DNA of 9,067 nt from Gemmataceae bacterium (GTDB lineage: Bacteria > Planctomycetota > Planctomycetia > Gemmatales > Gemmataceae). A model generated the notes under the pieces. That model worked only from the letters and a program-made list of their open reading frames with translations, searched no databases and was not told the DNA's origin. The position numbers and the translations under genes were made by a program. This document shows, piece by piece, positions 1-8,172 of this stretch (within the stretch, counting starts at the first letter, position 1; every line of letters starts with the position of its first letter). Location of the stretch: positions 1 through 9,067 of the forward strand of contig JAFMJU010000141.1 of the NCBI GenBank assembly GCA_017853285.1, written 5' to 3'.

Positions 1-906
1 AAATCAGCCAACTGTCCGGCACCGTTTCTCTTGTCCGTTGTCACTACCCTTCTTTCATTCCTGCCCGGGTGCGGAACAGGTCCTTCAGGTGAAAGGTCCA
101 ACCAATCTCCGCTACAAACCAGCGCCCAAAGGGAAGAAAAGGCGAAAACCGGTAATTTACTTTCCAAAAACGAAGAAAAAAAGGCTGGCGAGGATCATGG
201 CCACAAGCCTGGGGCTCATGGAGGCCTGCTGGTTTCCATCGGGGCGGACAACTATCACGCCGAGGCCGTCTTCCAGAAAGGCGGCACCCTGAAGTTGTTC
301 ATTTTGGGCAAGGATGAGTCGCGTATTCAGGAAGTGGAAGAACAGCGCCTCACCGCCTTCGCTCGACCGGTTGGCAACTCCGAGGCATTGGAATTTTTCC
401 TGGATCCAAAGCCACAGTCTGGTGACACGCCCGGCAAAACTTCCGTATTTGAAGGAAAACTGCCGGAGGGTATGGCGGGAAAAGCCCTGGAGGTCACCGT
501 GCAGGCGATCCGGGTTGCCGGGGAACGGTTTCGACTGTCCTTTAGCTCGGCCGAGGAAAAGCATCCGGAATCATCCGGTGGCATGCCAGCCTCGCTCGAT
601 CCGGATGCAGAAAAGAAACTGTTCCTCAGCCCGGGCGGCGCATACACCCGGGAAGATATCACTGCCAACGGCAACCGGGTCGCCTCCGAGAAGTTCAAAG
701 GTATCCGGGCCAATCACGATGCCAAGCCCAAGGCTGGCGACCGGATCTGCCCGGTATCGTTGACCAAGGCCAATCCCGCATTCACCTGGACCATCGGTGG
801 AAAGCAGTACCAGTTCTGCTGCCCACCTTGCGTGGAGGAATTCGTTCAGATGGCGAAAGACAAGCCCGCTGACCTGAAAGGGCCGGAAACCTATGTCGCC
901 AAATGA
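1..906 (+). CDS. Metal-binding lipoprotein with C-terminal YHS/TRASH-like Cys domain (5' partial)
   Basis: Probably an exported, lipid-anchored metal-binding protein that works with the efflux system downstream. The frame is open to the window edge. A TTG at 31 exists, but the hydrophobic stretch begins before it, so the true start is probably upstream of the window. Counting from that TTG, the signal region ends in a lipobox-like LPGC (Cys14). A Lys/Glu-rich linker follows, then a His-rich patch DHGHKPGAH (55-63) and a beta-rich domain (about 64-175) without recognised catalytic residues. The end (about 236-285) carries Cys240-Pro-Val and FCCPPC (Cys263, 264, 267), the pattern of YHS/TRASH metal-binding domains. 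Its stop overlaps the start of the adaptor by 14 bp, indicating one operon. A role as metal sensor, donor or scavenger is inferred; the metal is unknown. Confidence 0.8.
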   Translation, partial: KSANCPAPFLLSVVTTLLSFLPGCGTGPSGERSNQSPLQTSAQREEKAKTGNLLSKNEEKKAGEDHGHKPGAHGGLLVSIGADNYHAEAVFQKGGTLKLFILGKDESRIQEVEEQRLTAFARPVGNSEALEFFLDPKPQSGDTPGKTSVFEGKLPEGMAGKALEVTVQAIRVAGERFRLSFSSAEEKHPESSGGMPASLDPDAEKKLFLSPGGAYTREDITANGNRVASEKFKGIRANHDAKPKAGDRICPVSLTKANPAFTWTIGGKQYQFCCPPCVEEFVQMAKDKPADLKGPETYVAK

Positions 907-3115
907 TCGGTCGAGCGCGAATCGAAGCCGATTTTGGCTGGGTGTTGCCCTGCTGCTGGCCGCATCCGGGGCGATTTTTGTCGCGGCCCATGAGGGCCAC
1001 GCCCCTTTGCCCACCAAGGGGGCAACGATCGATTTAACCAAAGGGAAGATCACCCTGGTTTCCGACTCGCGGGACGCCTTGGGTGTGTCGGTTGTCGAAG
1101 TCGCCAAAACACCACCACCGGAATCGATCCTGGCCTACTGCTCCCTGGTTTCCCCTTGGGACGCGCATGCCTTCGCGGATTCCCTGCTGGCTGGAAGGGT
1201 GACAAAACTAAACGCCAGACCGGGTCAGCGGGTGACCAAGGGGCAAGTATTGGCCGAAGTGAGAGGCCCGGAAACCGAATCCATCTCACTGGATTGGCGA
1301 ACCGCCATGACAACATTGGAGATGGCCAGGCGGGTGGTGGCCATCCTGTCCGAGGCGGGAGGGGCCATACCCGAAACAGAGGTGCTAAGCGCCCGCAACC
1401 GGGTGAATATCGCGATCAACTCGGTTGAATTGGCGCGGGCAAAATGGTTGGCGTTGGGATTGCCGCAGGAGTCCCTCAAGTCGCAGGCCGAGGCACCTGG
1501 AATCCCCATTCGCAGCCCATTGTCCGGCACGGTGATTCACGCGGATCTGAATCCTGGAAAAGTGGTCGACCCGGGAGACCACCTGTTCGAAATTGTCGAT
1601 ACCAGCAGGGTTTGGGCCCGGGTGGGAATTCTGGAACGGGACACGCCAAGGGTTAGCCCCGGGCTGAAGGTGGAACTGGGGTTCAACGCGTTGCCGGGTG
1701 AAACATTCACCGGCACTATTTCAGCCATTTCCCAGTCGATCGACCGCGAATCCCAGTTGGGCGAGGCTTGGGTCGAACTCCGAAACCAGGAAGGCGCCCC
1801 TCCCAAGTTGCTTCCTGGCATGAAAGGCCAGGCCCGCGTTATTTTGCCGCCCAGAAAGGGTTCGATCTCGGTGCCCTCGCGCAGCCTGATCAACAACGGG
1901 GTGGACCGTTTCGTGCTGGTCGAGGAGGCCGGCACCGCCGCCATTTCCGAGTACAAGGCCAAAAGTGTTGTGGTGCTTCGCGAATCCCAGGGTATCGCCG
2001 AGGTCGAATCAGTCAGCCTGTTCCCGGGGGACAGGATCGTGGCGCGCGGGGCCCATGAACTGGGGGCCCTGCTTGCACCCGATCGATTGAAAATAACGCC
2101 GGAAACCGCCAAAACCATCGGCCTGACCATGGCGAAGGTGGAATGGAAAACCGTGGGGGAAACCCTTGAGCTAAACGGGGAGGTGGATCACCCGCCCAAC
2201 CAGAAGGGCGCCGCTTCCCTCAGCCTGGCTGGCATCCTCACATCCGTCCATGTCGGGCCGGGTCAACCTGTGGAGGAAGGCAAATTGCTGGCGCAGGCTT
2301 TCAGCCTTGAATTGATCAGCCTGCAACTCGACATCTTGAGGGAACATGCGGCCGCCCAATTGGCCAGCACCCAACTGGATCAATTGCGGATGGCCGGCGA
2401 CGCCAGCTCCAGGCGGAAACTTGCCGAGGCGGAGGCAGCCTTCTCGAACGCCAAGGAAACCAGGGAAACCCTGCGGAGAAAAATGCTCCTGCTGGGGTTC
2501 AGCACGGAACAGTTGGAAGGTCTGCTTTCCCGCCGGGAACTGATTCCAAGCCTGGCGGTGAGGGCACCCTCGGCGGGTGTTGTGATGGGTTTCCGTTCCA
2601 CTATTGGCCGAATGGTCAAGGCGAACGAGACATTGTTTGAGATCCACGATTATTCAACCCCACAGATCAGGCTGACCGTTTCCGAGGGCGAAGTGGCGAA
2701 AGTACGCCCGGGCCAAAAAGCCCGGGCTCGACTGGTCAGTCTGCCTGACACGGTTCTGCAAGGGACTGTCAGCCGCAGCCGAGACGCCTTGGAAAGTACC
2801 GGCGGTTCGCTATCCGCATGGATCGAAATGCAAGGATCGGTCCCTCCCAACCTTCCCCAAGGCGCCATGGCCCGTGTGACCCTGGAACTTGGGGGGGGCC
2901 AACGGGTTTTGGCTGTGCCCAGGGCGTCCATCCTGAGGGAGGGCGGAAGCCATTTCGTGTTCGTGCAGAAAGGCTCCATCTTCCAGCGACAAATGGTGCG
3001 ACTCGGACCCGTGGATGACCTTTGCGCGGGGATCACCGATGGCCTTGAGGAGGGGGATGTGGTCGCAGCCACAGGTGTCGAGGAATTGAACACCGCCTGG
3101 CTTTCTGTCCGTTGA
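893..3115 (+). CDS. Tandem (double) RND efflux periplasmic adaptor subunit, CusB/CzcB type
   Basis: Periplasmic adaptor (membrane fusion protein, HlyD_D23/CusB class) linking the RND pump to an outer-membrane channel. Residues 14-32 form a hydrophobic signal or anchor; possible cleavage after Ala32 would leave HEGH (33-36) at the mature N-terminus. There are two full units. Unit 1: lipoyl halves at about 96-128 and 205-236, helical hairpin 130-190, beta-barrel 238-318, membrane-proximal part 325-395. Unit 2: lipoyl halves about 440-471 and 552-585, hairpin 472-545, barrel 590-668, membrane-proximal 672-737. Paired signatures support this: GRVTKLNARPGQRVTKGQVL against GILTSVHVGPGQPVEEGKLL, and VVDPGDHLFEIVD against MVKANETLFEIHD. 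At 740 residues it is about twice the usual 350-450. The ATG at 893 lies within the end of the lipoprotein gene, with AAAGGG about 10 nt upstream as a possible ribosome site. Two frameshift-joined genes are unlikely because the frame is continuous. Confidence 0.9.
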   Translation: MSPNDRSSANRSRFWLGVALLLAASGAIFVAAHEGHAPLPTKGATIDLTKGKITLVSDSRDALGVSVVEVAKTPPPESILAYCSLVSPWDAHAFADSLLAGRVTKLNARPGQRVTKGQVLAEVRGPETESISLDWRTAMTTLEMARRVVAILSEAGGAIPETEVLSARNRVNIAINSVELARAKWLALGLPQESLKSQAEAPGIPIRSPLSGTVIHADLNPGKVVDPGDHLFEIVDTSRVWARVGILERDTPRVSPGLKVELGFNALPGETFTGTISAISQSIDRESQLGEAWVELRNQEGAPPKLLPGMKGQARVILPPRKGSISVPSRSLINNGVDRFVLVEEAGTAAISEYKAKSVVVLRESQGIAEVESVSLFPGDRIVARGAHELGALLAPDRLKITPETAKTIGLTMAKVEWKTVGETLELNGEVDHPPNQKGAASLSLAGILTSVHVGPGQPVEEGKLLAQAFSLELISLQLDILREHAAAQLASTQLDQLRMAGDASSRRKLAEAEAAFSNAKETRETLRRKMLLLGFSTEQLEGLLSRRELIPSLAVRAPSAGVVMGFRSTIGRMVKANETLFEIHDYSTPQIRLTVSEGEVAKVRPGQKARARLVSLPDTVLQGTVSRSRDALESTGGSLSAWIEMQGSVPPNLPQGAMARVTLELGGGQRVLAVPRASILREGGSHFVFVQKGSIFQRQMVRLGPVDDLCAGITDGLEEGDVVAATGVEELNTAWLSVR

Positions 3116-3174
3116 GGTATCCACCAGGTTCATCAGGATCCAGTGACGCGTCAAAAATCGAACCGGGGCCCCCG

Positions 3175-6100
3175 ATGCTGGACAGACTTATTGGTTTTTC
3201 GGTGGAAAACCGCTGGTTGGTGGTCTTGGGCGCATTGGCGCTGGCGGCTTATGGGGCTTCGCGCCTGGAACGATTGCCGGTGGATGTTTTCCCCGACCTG
3301 AACCGCCCCACAGTCACCGTGATGACCGAGGCGCCAGGCCTCGCCCCTGAGGAAGTGGAAACCCTGGTCACCCGTCCACTGGAGTTTCTGCTCAACGGGG
3401 CCACCGATATCCGGCGTGTGCGCTCCTCCTCCGGTGTGGGCCTGTCCGTGATCTGGGCCGAGTTTGACTGGGGCAGTGACATCCTGAAAGACCGCCAGAT
3501 TGTCGCGGAGAGGCTGCAAGTCTCCAGGGCCAGATTGCCCGAAAGGGTCAACCCGGTGATGGCGCCGGTCTCCTCCATCATGGGCGAGGTGATGATCCTT
3601 GGCCTGAGGCCGGCGGGCATCGAAGCCGGACCAGAAAGCGCGATGGCCCTCAGAACCCTGGCGGAATTCACCGTCCGAAACCGCCTACTGGCGGTGGACG
3701 GTGTGGCGCAGGTGACGGTGCTGGGGGGACTTCTCAGGCAGTACCAGATCATCACCTCGCCGGACCGGCTTGCCGCCTGGAACATCAGTCTGAGCCAGTT
3801 GCTGGAAGCGGGTGGCAACGCCAACGTGCTGACGGGTGGCGGGCTACTCGAACGCGAGGACGAGGAGCGCCTCATCCGGATCCGGGGCCAGAGCCTCACC
3901 CCCGGGGAAATCGGCGAAACTCCCGTACTGTGGCGCGACGGCCGGCCTATTCGGATTCGTGATGTGGCCACGGTTCGCATGGGCGGGCCGGTGAGGCGCG
4001 GGGACGGCGGGGTGCTGGTGCGGGCGGCTGATGGCAGCGAAAAGGTCAGTGGCGGCGAGGCGGTGATCCTGGCCATCCAGAAACAACCTGGTGTCGGCAC
4101 CCTGGAATTGACCGCCCGGATGGATCAGGCACTCGACGAGTTGGAACGCGAACTCGCGGGCAAGGCCTCCCTGGAACGCCGCGTGTTTCGTCAGGCAGAT
4201 TTCATCTCCCGGGCCGTTGACAATGTGGTGGAAGCGATCCGGGATGGGGCCTTGTGGGTCTCGCTGATACTGCTTTTGTTTCTTGGAAACCTGCGCACCA
4301 GCCTGATCACCCTGACCGCGATTCCTTTGTCCGTGCTGGCGACGGTGCTGGTTTTCTCATGGACGGGTTCCACCATCAACACCATGACGCTTGGCGGCAT
4401 TGCCGTGGCGGTGGGCGAATTGGTCGACGATGCCATCGTGGATATCGAGAACATCTTCCGCCGGCTGCGGGAGAATGCCGGTGCCCCAATTCCTTTGCCC
4501 GCCCTGGAGGTGATCCGTTTGGCCTCCAGCGAGGTGCGGGGCACCATCGTGTACGCGACCGCGGTCGTTTGCCTGGTGACGATGCCTTTCTTTTTTCTGG
4601 CCGGGCTGGAGGGGAGGATGTTCGCCCCGTTGGCGCTGGCCTATGTGACCTCGCTCGGCGCATCCCTTCTGGTATCACTGACGGTCACTCCGGCGCTGGC
4701 GGCGATCCTGCTGCCTGGCGCCGGCTTCCTGCGCAAACCCAAGGAACCAATCACGGTTCGGCTGCTGAAATGGCTCGATGAAGGCCTGGTGCGATGGTCC
4801 CTGCGGCACCCGGTGGCCATCCTGGTGATTGTCGCCGTTCTGGCGGTCGGCTCGAAGTTGCTCATTTTTGCGATGGGATCGGAATTCATGCCCGCCTTCA
4901 GCGAGGGGACAATCACCATCTCCCTGCAAACGCGGCCTGGAACGAGCCTCACCGAGAGCGTGCGCGTCGCCCGGCGTGCGGAGGAACTGATCCTCGGTGT
5001 CCCGGAGGTGATCGCCGTTTCCAGAAGGACCGGCAGGGCGGAGCAGGACGAGCATGCCGAGGGGGTGAATTCCTCGGAACTAGATGTTTTGGTCAAGCCC
5101 CACCGCTCCAAGGTTCCCGGGCTGTGGGCGGGTGTATGCCGGGCGGTGCCCGGCCTGTCCGGAATGGGGTATTCGCAGGAGGGCAGACCGCTTCAGGAGG
5201 TGATGGTCGATGTGCGTGAAAAAATCACCCGGCTACCCGGGGTGATGGTGAACATCGGCCAACCGATCAGCCATCGGCTGGACCATGTGATGACGGGGGT
5301 GCGCTCCCAAATCGCGGTGAAGGTATTCGGCGAGGACTTGCGGCAGATGGCCGAGGCCGCCGAGGACATGGCGGCACGCCTGCGCTCCATCCCCGGGGTC
5401 GCCGACTTGCAGGTGGAACCGCAGGAAAACATCCGTCAATTGAGGCTGGAAGTCGATCGGTCAGCCGCGGCCGCCTACGGTCTTGCCCCTGGCCAGTTGG
5501 CGGACCTGCTTGAGGCGGCCTACCAGGGCAAGGTGGTTTCCACCGTCCTGGATGGTGACAAGTTTTTCGACATGGTCGTTTGGTACGACGAGGCATCACG
5601 CTCTTCCCCGGAGGTGATCGGCCAGACCATTCTCGACACCCCCTCGGGCCGTAAGGTCGCGCTCGCCCAGGTGGTGCGGGTCATCGATGCCCGCGGCCCC
5701 AACACCATCAACAGGGAGGGTGGGCAGAGGAGAATAGTCGTCGCCTGCAATGTCGAGGGTCGAGACCTGGGTGGCGTGGTGGGGGATATCGAGCGAATTG
5801 TCTTCAATTCCCGTCGCGAATGGATTAGCGCCGGTCAACCGCTCCGCGTGGAACTAGGTGGCCAATTCGAGGCCCGCAGGCGGGCCGACACGCTGCTCTT
5901 CTGGAGTTTCTGGCTGGTGCTGGCGGCAGTTTTTCTGCTGCTTGGGCGTTGCCTTGGGTCATGGGTTGCCTCGGCGATGGTGTTGCTGATCAATATTCCA
6001 CTGGCGGCGCTGGGTTCTGTGGCCGCCTTGATGTGGATCAACAGGCCCGATCCGGCCTTGCTGCAGTCGGCCCCCTGGTGGCGTTGGCCCGAGGTCTGGG

Positions 6101-6483
6101 CTTCGGCCACCACGCTTTCGGTGGCGCACTGGGTGGGTTTCATCACGCTTGTGGGTATTGTCACCCGCAACGGCATCATGATGATCTCCCATTACATCCA
6201 CCTCGCGCGGGTGGAAGGCCGGCCCTTCGATGACGAGTTGATTGTCCGGGGAACCCTGGAAAGACTGACACCCGTGCTGATGACAGCCCTCACGGCGGTT
6301 ATCGGCTTGGTACCCTTGGCGCTTGGCTCCGGGGAACCGGGCAAGGAGATCCTGCAACCGCTCGCCATGGTTGTGATCGGCGGTTTGATCGACTCGACCC
6401 TTTTGGACCAGATCGTCACACCCGCCGCGTTCAAGCTCTTCGGGCGAAAGGTTTTGGCCCAACAGCCTACCCGATCTTCCTGA
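3175..6483 (+). CDS. Heavy-metal efflux RND pump, CusA/CzcA family (HME-RND)
   Basis: Inner-membrane proton-driven pump of the HME-RND family, 1102 residues, full length for the family. The ATG at 3175 gives the family-typical N-terminus MLDRLIGFSVENRWLVVL and puts TM1 at about 13-31; an in-frame TTG at 3112 would add 21 atypical residues. PVDVFPDL (35-42) is the usual start of the porter domain. TM2-6 occupy about 359-506, TM7 about 545-565, the second porter domain 570-900 and TM8-12 910-1095. TM4 carries GELVDDAIVDIEN (414-426); Asp418 aligns with the proton-relay Asp of CusA (D405) and CzcA (D408). By my hand alignment, the three CusA copper-binding Met positions are Ser, Ser and His704 (SHRLDH), so Cu/Ag export cannot be assumed; Zn/Co/Cd/Ni or another metal is possible. 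A Trp-rich insert lies at about 956-977. It follows the adaptor by 59 bp, clearly the same operon. Confidence 0.93.
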   Translation: MLDRLIGFSVENRWLVVLGALALAAYGASRLERLPVDVFPDLNRPTVTVMTEAPGLAPEEVETLVTRPLEFLLNGATDIRRVRSSSGVGLSVIWAEFDWGSDILKDRQIVAERLQVSRARLPERVNPVMAPVSSIMGEVMILGLRPAGIEAGPESAMALRTLAEFTVRNRLLAVDGVAQVTVLGGLLRQYQIITSPDRLAAWNISLSQLLEAGGNANVLTGGGLLEREDEERLIRIRGQSLTPGEIGETPVLWRDGRPIRIRDVATVRMGGPVRRGDGGVLVRAADGSEKVSGGEAVILAIQKQPGVGTLELTARMDQALDELERELAGKASLERRVFRQADFISRAVDNVVEAIRDGALWVSLILLLFLGNLRTSLITLTAIPLSVLATVLVFSWTGSTINTMTLGGIAVAVGELVDDAIVDIENIFRRLRENAGAPIPLPALEVIRLASSEVRGTIVYATAVVCLVTMPFFFLAGLEGRMFAPLALAYVTSLGASLLVSLTVTPALAAILLPGAGFLRKPKEPITVRLLKWLDEGLVRWSLRHPVAILVIVAVLAVGSKLLIFAMGSEFMPAFSEGTITISLQTRPGTSLTESVRVARRAEELILGVPEVIAVSRRTGRAEQDEHAEGVNSSELDVLVKPHRSKVPGLWAGVCRAVPGLSGMGYSQEGRPLQEVMVDVREKITRLPGVMVNIGQPISHRLDHVMTGVRSQIAVKVFGEDLRQMAEAAEDMAARLRSIPGVADLQVEPQENIRQLRLEVDRSAAAAYGLAPGQLADLLEAAYQGKVVSTVLDGDKFFDMVVWYDEASRSSPEVIGQTILDTPSGRKVALAQVVRVIDARGPNTINREGGQRRIVVACNVEGRDLGGVVGDIERIVFNSRREWISAGQPLRVELGGQFEARRRADTLLFWSFWLVLAAVFLLLGRCLGSWVASAMVLLINIPLAALGSVAALMWINRPDPALLQSAPWWRWPEVWASATTLSVAHWVGFITLVGIVTRNGIMMISHYIHLARVEGRPFDDELIVRGTLERLTPVLMTALTAVIGLVPLALGSGEPGKEILQPLAMVVIGGLIDSTLLDQIVTPAAFKLFGRKVLAQQPTRSS

Positions 6484-6532
6484 AAAGAGTCCAAACCCGC
6501 ACTTCCAAGGCAAAGTTGGCGCCCCACCAAAA

Positions 6533-6556
6533 AAGCCCCGGGCTTCCCCGGGGCTT
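6533..6556 (-). terminator. Intrinsic terminator downstream of tRNA-Arg
   Basis: Perfect 10-bp stem, arms 6533-6542 and 6547-6556 (AAGCCCCGGG / CCCGGGGCTT), with a 4-nt loop CTTC. On the - strand the stem is followed by a U-run (AAAAAA on the + strand at 6529-6534, partly shared with the stem). The U-run is only on the - side, so it terminates the tRNA transcript, 29 nt past the mature 3' end. The + strand stem could still slow readthrough from the RND operon, but it has no U-tract in that direction. Confidence 0.85.
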
Positions 6557-6584
6557 GCGCACCACTCCAAACTTTCCTGGCAAG

Positions 6585-6658
6585 TACCCCCGGCGGGAAT
6601 CGAACCCACAACCTGCGGAGTAGAAATCCGCTGCTCTATCCAGTTGAGCTACAGGGGC
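6585..6658 (-). tRNA. tRNA-Arg(TCT)
   Basis: A complete 74-nt cloverleaf on the - strand. Acceptor GCCCCTG pairs with CGGGGGT (with two G-U pairs), D stem GCTC/GAGC, anticodon stem GCGGA/TCCGC around loop TTTCTAC, giving anticodon TCT (reads AGA and AGG). The variable loop is 5 nt, the T stem is GTGGG/CCCGC with loop TTCGATT, and the discriminator base is A at 6585. CCA is not encoded, as the next bases are CTT, so it must be added after transcription. It sits 48 bp after the stop of the permease gene on the same strand and is followed by its own terminator. Confidence 0.97.
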
Positions 6659-6668
6659 CAGAAATCCC

Positions 6669-6697
6669 ATACTAAACAGGCCGGACAACCCAGCCAA
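6669..6697 (-). promoter_or_regulatory. Candidate sigma70-type promoter for tRNA-Arg
   Basis: On the - strand, TTGGCT (6692-6697) and TAGTAT (6669-6674) are separated by exactly 17 nt. The -10 end lies 10 nt before the mature tRNA 5' end, so transcription would start just upstream of the tRNA. The hexamers match consensus at only 3 and 4 of 6 positions, so this rests mainly on spacing and location. The tRNA could instead be read through from the permease operon. Confidence 0.4.
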
Positions 6698-6706
6698 GAA
6701 GGACTC

Positions 6707-7495
6707 TCAGGGCGCCAGGCAGAACTGGATCAACTTGACCAGCGCCACATTCGAGACCAATACCGCCACAATCCCGCTGACCACACCGCTGGTCGCAGCG
6801 CGGCCCACCCCCTCCGTCCCCTCCCCCGCATGGATCCCATGGTGGCAGGCGAGGATCGCCACCAGCCACCCGAACACCACCGTCTTGGATAACGAAGGAA
6901 TCAAGTCCCTCATCCGCACCACCCGCCAGGCTTCCTCCCAAAACCGGGTGGAAGTCAGACCTCCAGACAGGGATTCCATCAGATCCGCTGAAACCAGCGC
7001 CGCCAGGGCGATCACCCCGGTCAAAAGGGGCAATGCCACCATCAGGGCGACCATGCGCGGAGCCACCAGCACCCGCGACGGCTCCCTGCCTAGCGCACCC
7101 AGCGCATCCAGCTGTTCACTGACCCGCATTGCCGCCAATTCGGCGGCCAAACTGGCACCTGACCTGCCAGCAGCCATCAACCCGGCCGAAAGTGGCGCCA
7201 ATTCAACCACCACCGCAAGGGCCAGACCTTGCGGAAGGTACATGGCCGCACCGGGACCGGCAACCCGCACCAAAGTCTCGCGCACATGGATCCAGACGAC
7301 GATGCCAATGGCCGACCCCGCCACGAGCGCCAGCGGCATCGCCTTGATCAACGCCGATTCCATCGGCCCGGCCAGCCAGCCTGGTTCACGGAAGACCCCG
7401 GGGATCGCCAGGGTGGCGCGCCAAGCCATACAGCCCACCTGCCGGGCCACGGTCTTCACGCCTTCAAGATTCAGGAAAGCCAGGTCGGGTTTCAT
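6707..7495 (-). CDS. MlaE-family ABC transporter permease
   Basis: Inner-membrane permease of the MlaE family, which in Mla/Mce-type ABC importers or exporters moves phospholipids or other lipids between inner and outer membranes. It has 262 residues, the normal length. The conserved MlaE core is at about 98-147, including ELAPLSAGLMAAGRSGA, AAELAAMRVSEQLDAL and LVAPRMVALMVALPLL. Hydrophobic segments lie near 50-70, 88-108, 146-170, 204-217 and 235-258. The C-terminal EGVGRAATSGVVSGIV is also typical. The ATG at 7495 overlaps the methyltransferase stop as ATGA; a TTG at 7534 in the same frame would add 13 residues inside the preceding gene and is less likely. MlaF (ATPase), MlaD (MCE) and MlaB partners are not adjacent: a tRNA follows. 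They would have to be encoded elsewhere. The substrate is unknown. Confidence 0.92.
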   Translation of the reverse strand: MKPDLAFLNLEGVKTVARQVGCMAWRATLAIPGVFREPGWLAGPMESALIKAMPLALVAGSAIGIVVWIHVRETLVRVAGPGAAMYLPQGLALAVVVELAPLSAGLMAAGRSGASLAAELAAMRVSEQLDALGALGREPSRVLVAPRMVALMVALPLLTGVIALAALVSADLMESLSGGLTSTRFWEEAWRVVRMRDLIPSLSKTVVFGWLVAILACHHGIHAGEGTEGVGRAATSGVVSGIVAVLVSNVALVKLIQFCLAP

Positions 7496-8172
7496 GGCAT
7501 GGCGGCGAACGGTTTCCGGCAACACCAGGTCCAATGGCGGTCAGAACTGGCACACACAGTCTCACCGGTCGCACCCACCACCCCAACCAATTGCCGAACC
7601 TCCTCCACAGTCAAGGCGGCATTCAAGCTCTCGGCAAAAAGGCGTCGGGCCGTCGGCGATTCATCCCTGGCGTGTTTATCAACCAAACGCCCCAATTCGG
7701 CCGGGTTATCTGGCCGGAATAAATCACGGAAAAAAGCCCACCCCCCAGGTGCAAGCACCCGCCAGGCTTCACGAAATGCCAAAACCGGTTCGGGAAGATG
7801 GTGAATCAGGCTGTTCGAAACCACCAAAGGGAAGGCATTCGCTGAGTGTGGCAAACGCTGGGCCCGCGCTTGCACCCATCCAAGCCTTCGAACCTGTGCT
7901 GCCCCGGCGACGTTCCTCGCGATGGCCAACATCGAGCGGGCGGCATCCAGCGCAACCACGGTGTTATTTGAAAATGTTTCGCGCAACAGGATGGGAATCA
8001 ACCCGTTCCCGGCACCCAAATCCAGAATGGGCCCGCTCCAATCACCAGGCCCGACCGCTTGTCTCAGGTCATTCACAAAGATCGCGTTCACGCGATCATG
8101 GTTCATAGCGTGATAGGCGGCGGCCTCGGAGGGATCATCCATCACCTCCGGCTCTAGAACCCGGTCTAGCAC
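7492..8172 (-). CDS. Class I SAM-dependent methyltransferase
   Basis: Cytosolic methyltransferase with a Rossmann fold (Methyltransf_11/25 type), 226 residues. Motif I is ILDLGAGNG (49-57); the acidic residue that binds the ribose is Asp76 in VVALDAARSM; the later strand is VVSNSLIHHLPEP (117-129), followed by AWRVLAPGGWAFFRDLFRP (136-154), as in many members. The N-terminal RVLEPEVMDDPSEAAAY before motif I resembles a subgroup I recall, and supports the GTG start at 8172 over the ATG at 8142. The GTG overlaps the preceding gene by 7 nt (GTGCTAG), and its stop overlaps the permease start by 4 nt, so all three are likely coupled. The substrate cannot be read from the sequence. A lipid or quinone substrate would fit the MlaE neighbour, but that is speculation. 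Confidence 0.88.
   Translation of the reverse strand: MLDRVLEPEVMDDPSEAAAYHAMNHDRVNAIFVNDLRQAVGPGDWSGPILDLGAGNGLIPILLRETFSNNTVVALDAARSMLAIARNVAGAAQVRRLGWVQARAQRLPHSANAFPLVVSNSLIHHLPEPVLAFREAWRVLAPGGWAFFRDLFRPDNPAELGRLVDKHARDESPTARRLFAESLNAALTVEEVRQLVGVVGATGETVCASSDRHWTWCCRKPFAAMP

Noticed and set aside
148..161. 14-mer AAAACCGGTAATTT also found inverted at 8667-8680
   Set aside because: A single 14-nt match between strands is near chance expectation for 9 kb, and one copy is inside a coding sequence.
3165..3172. GGGGCCCC palindrome just before the pump ATG
   Set aside because: It is too short to call an operator or attenuator; it may simply be GC-rich spacer.
3112..3174. In-frame TTG at 3112 as the start of the RND pump (4-nt overlap TTGA with the adaptor stop)
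   Set aside because: The overlap is attractive for coupling, but the added 21 residues are Gly/Ser/Pro-rich and precede a typical family N-terminus that starts with its own ATG at 3175. Not fully excluded.
6735..8108. Long + strand open frame of 457 codons
   Set aside because: It lies antisense to the MlaE permease and the methyltransferase, both of which have clear family motifs. Its translation is Pro/Arg/Ser/Thr-rich low-complexity, as expected from the complement of GC-rich genes.
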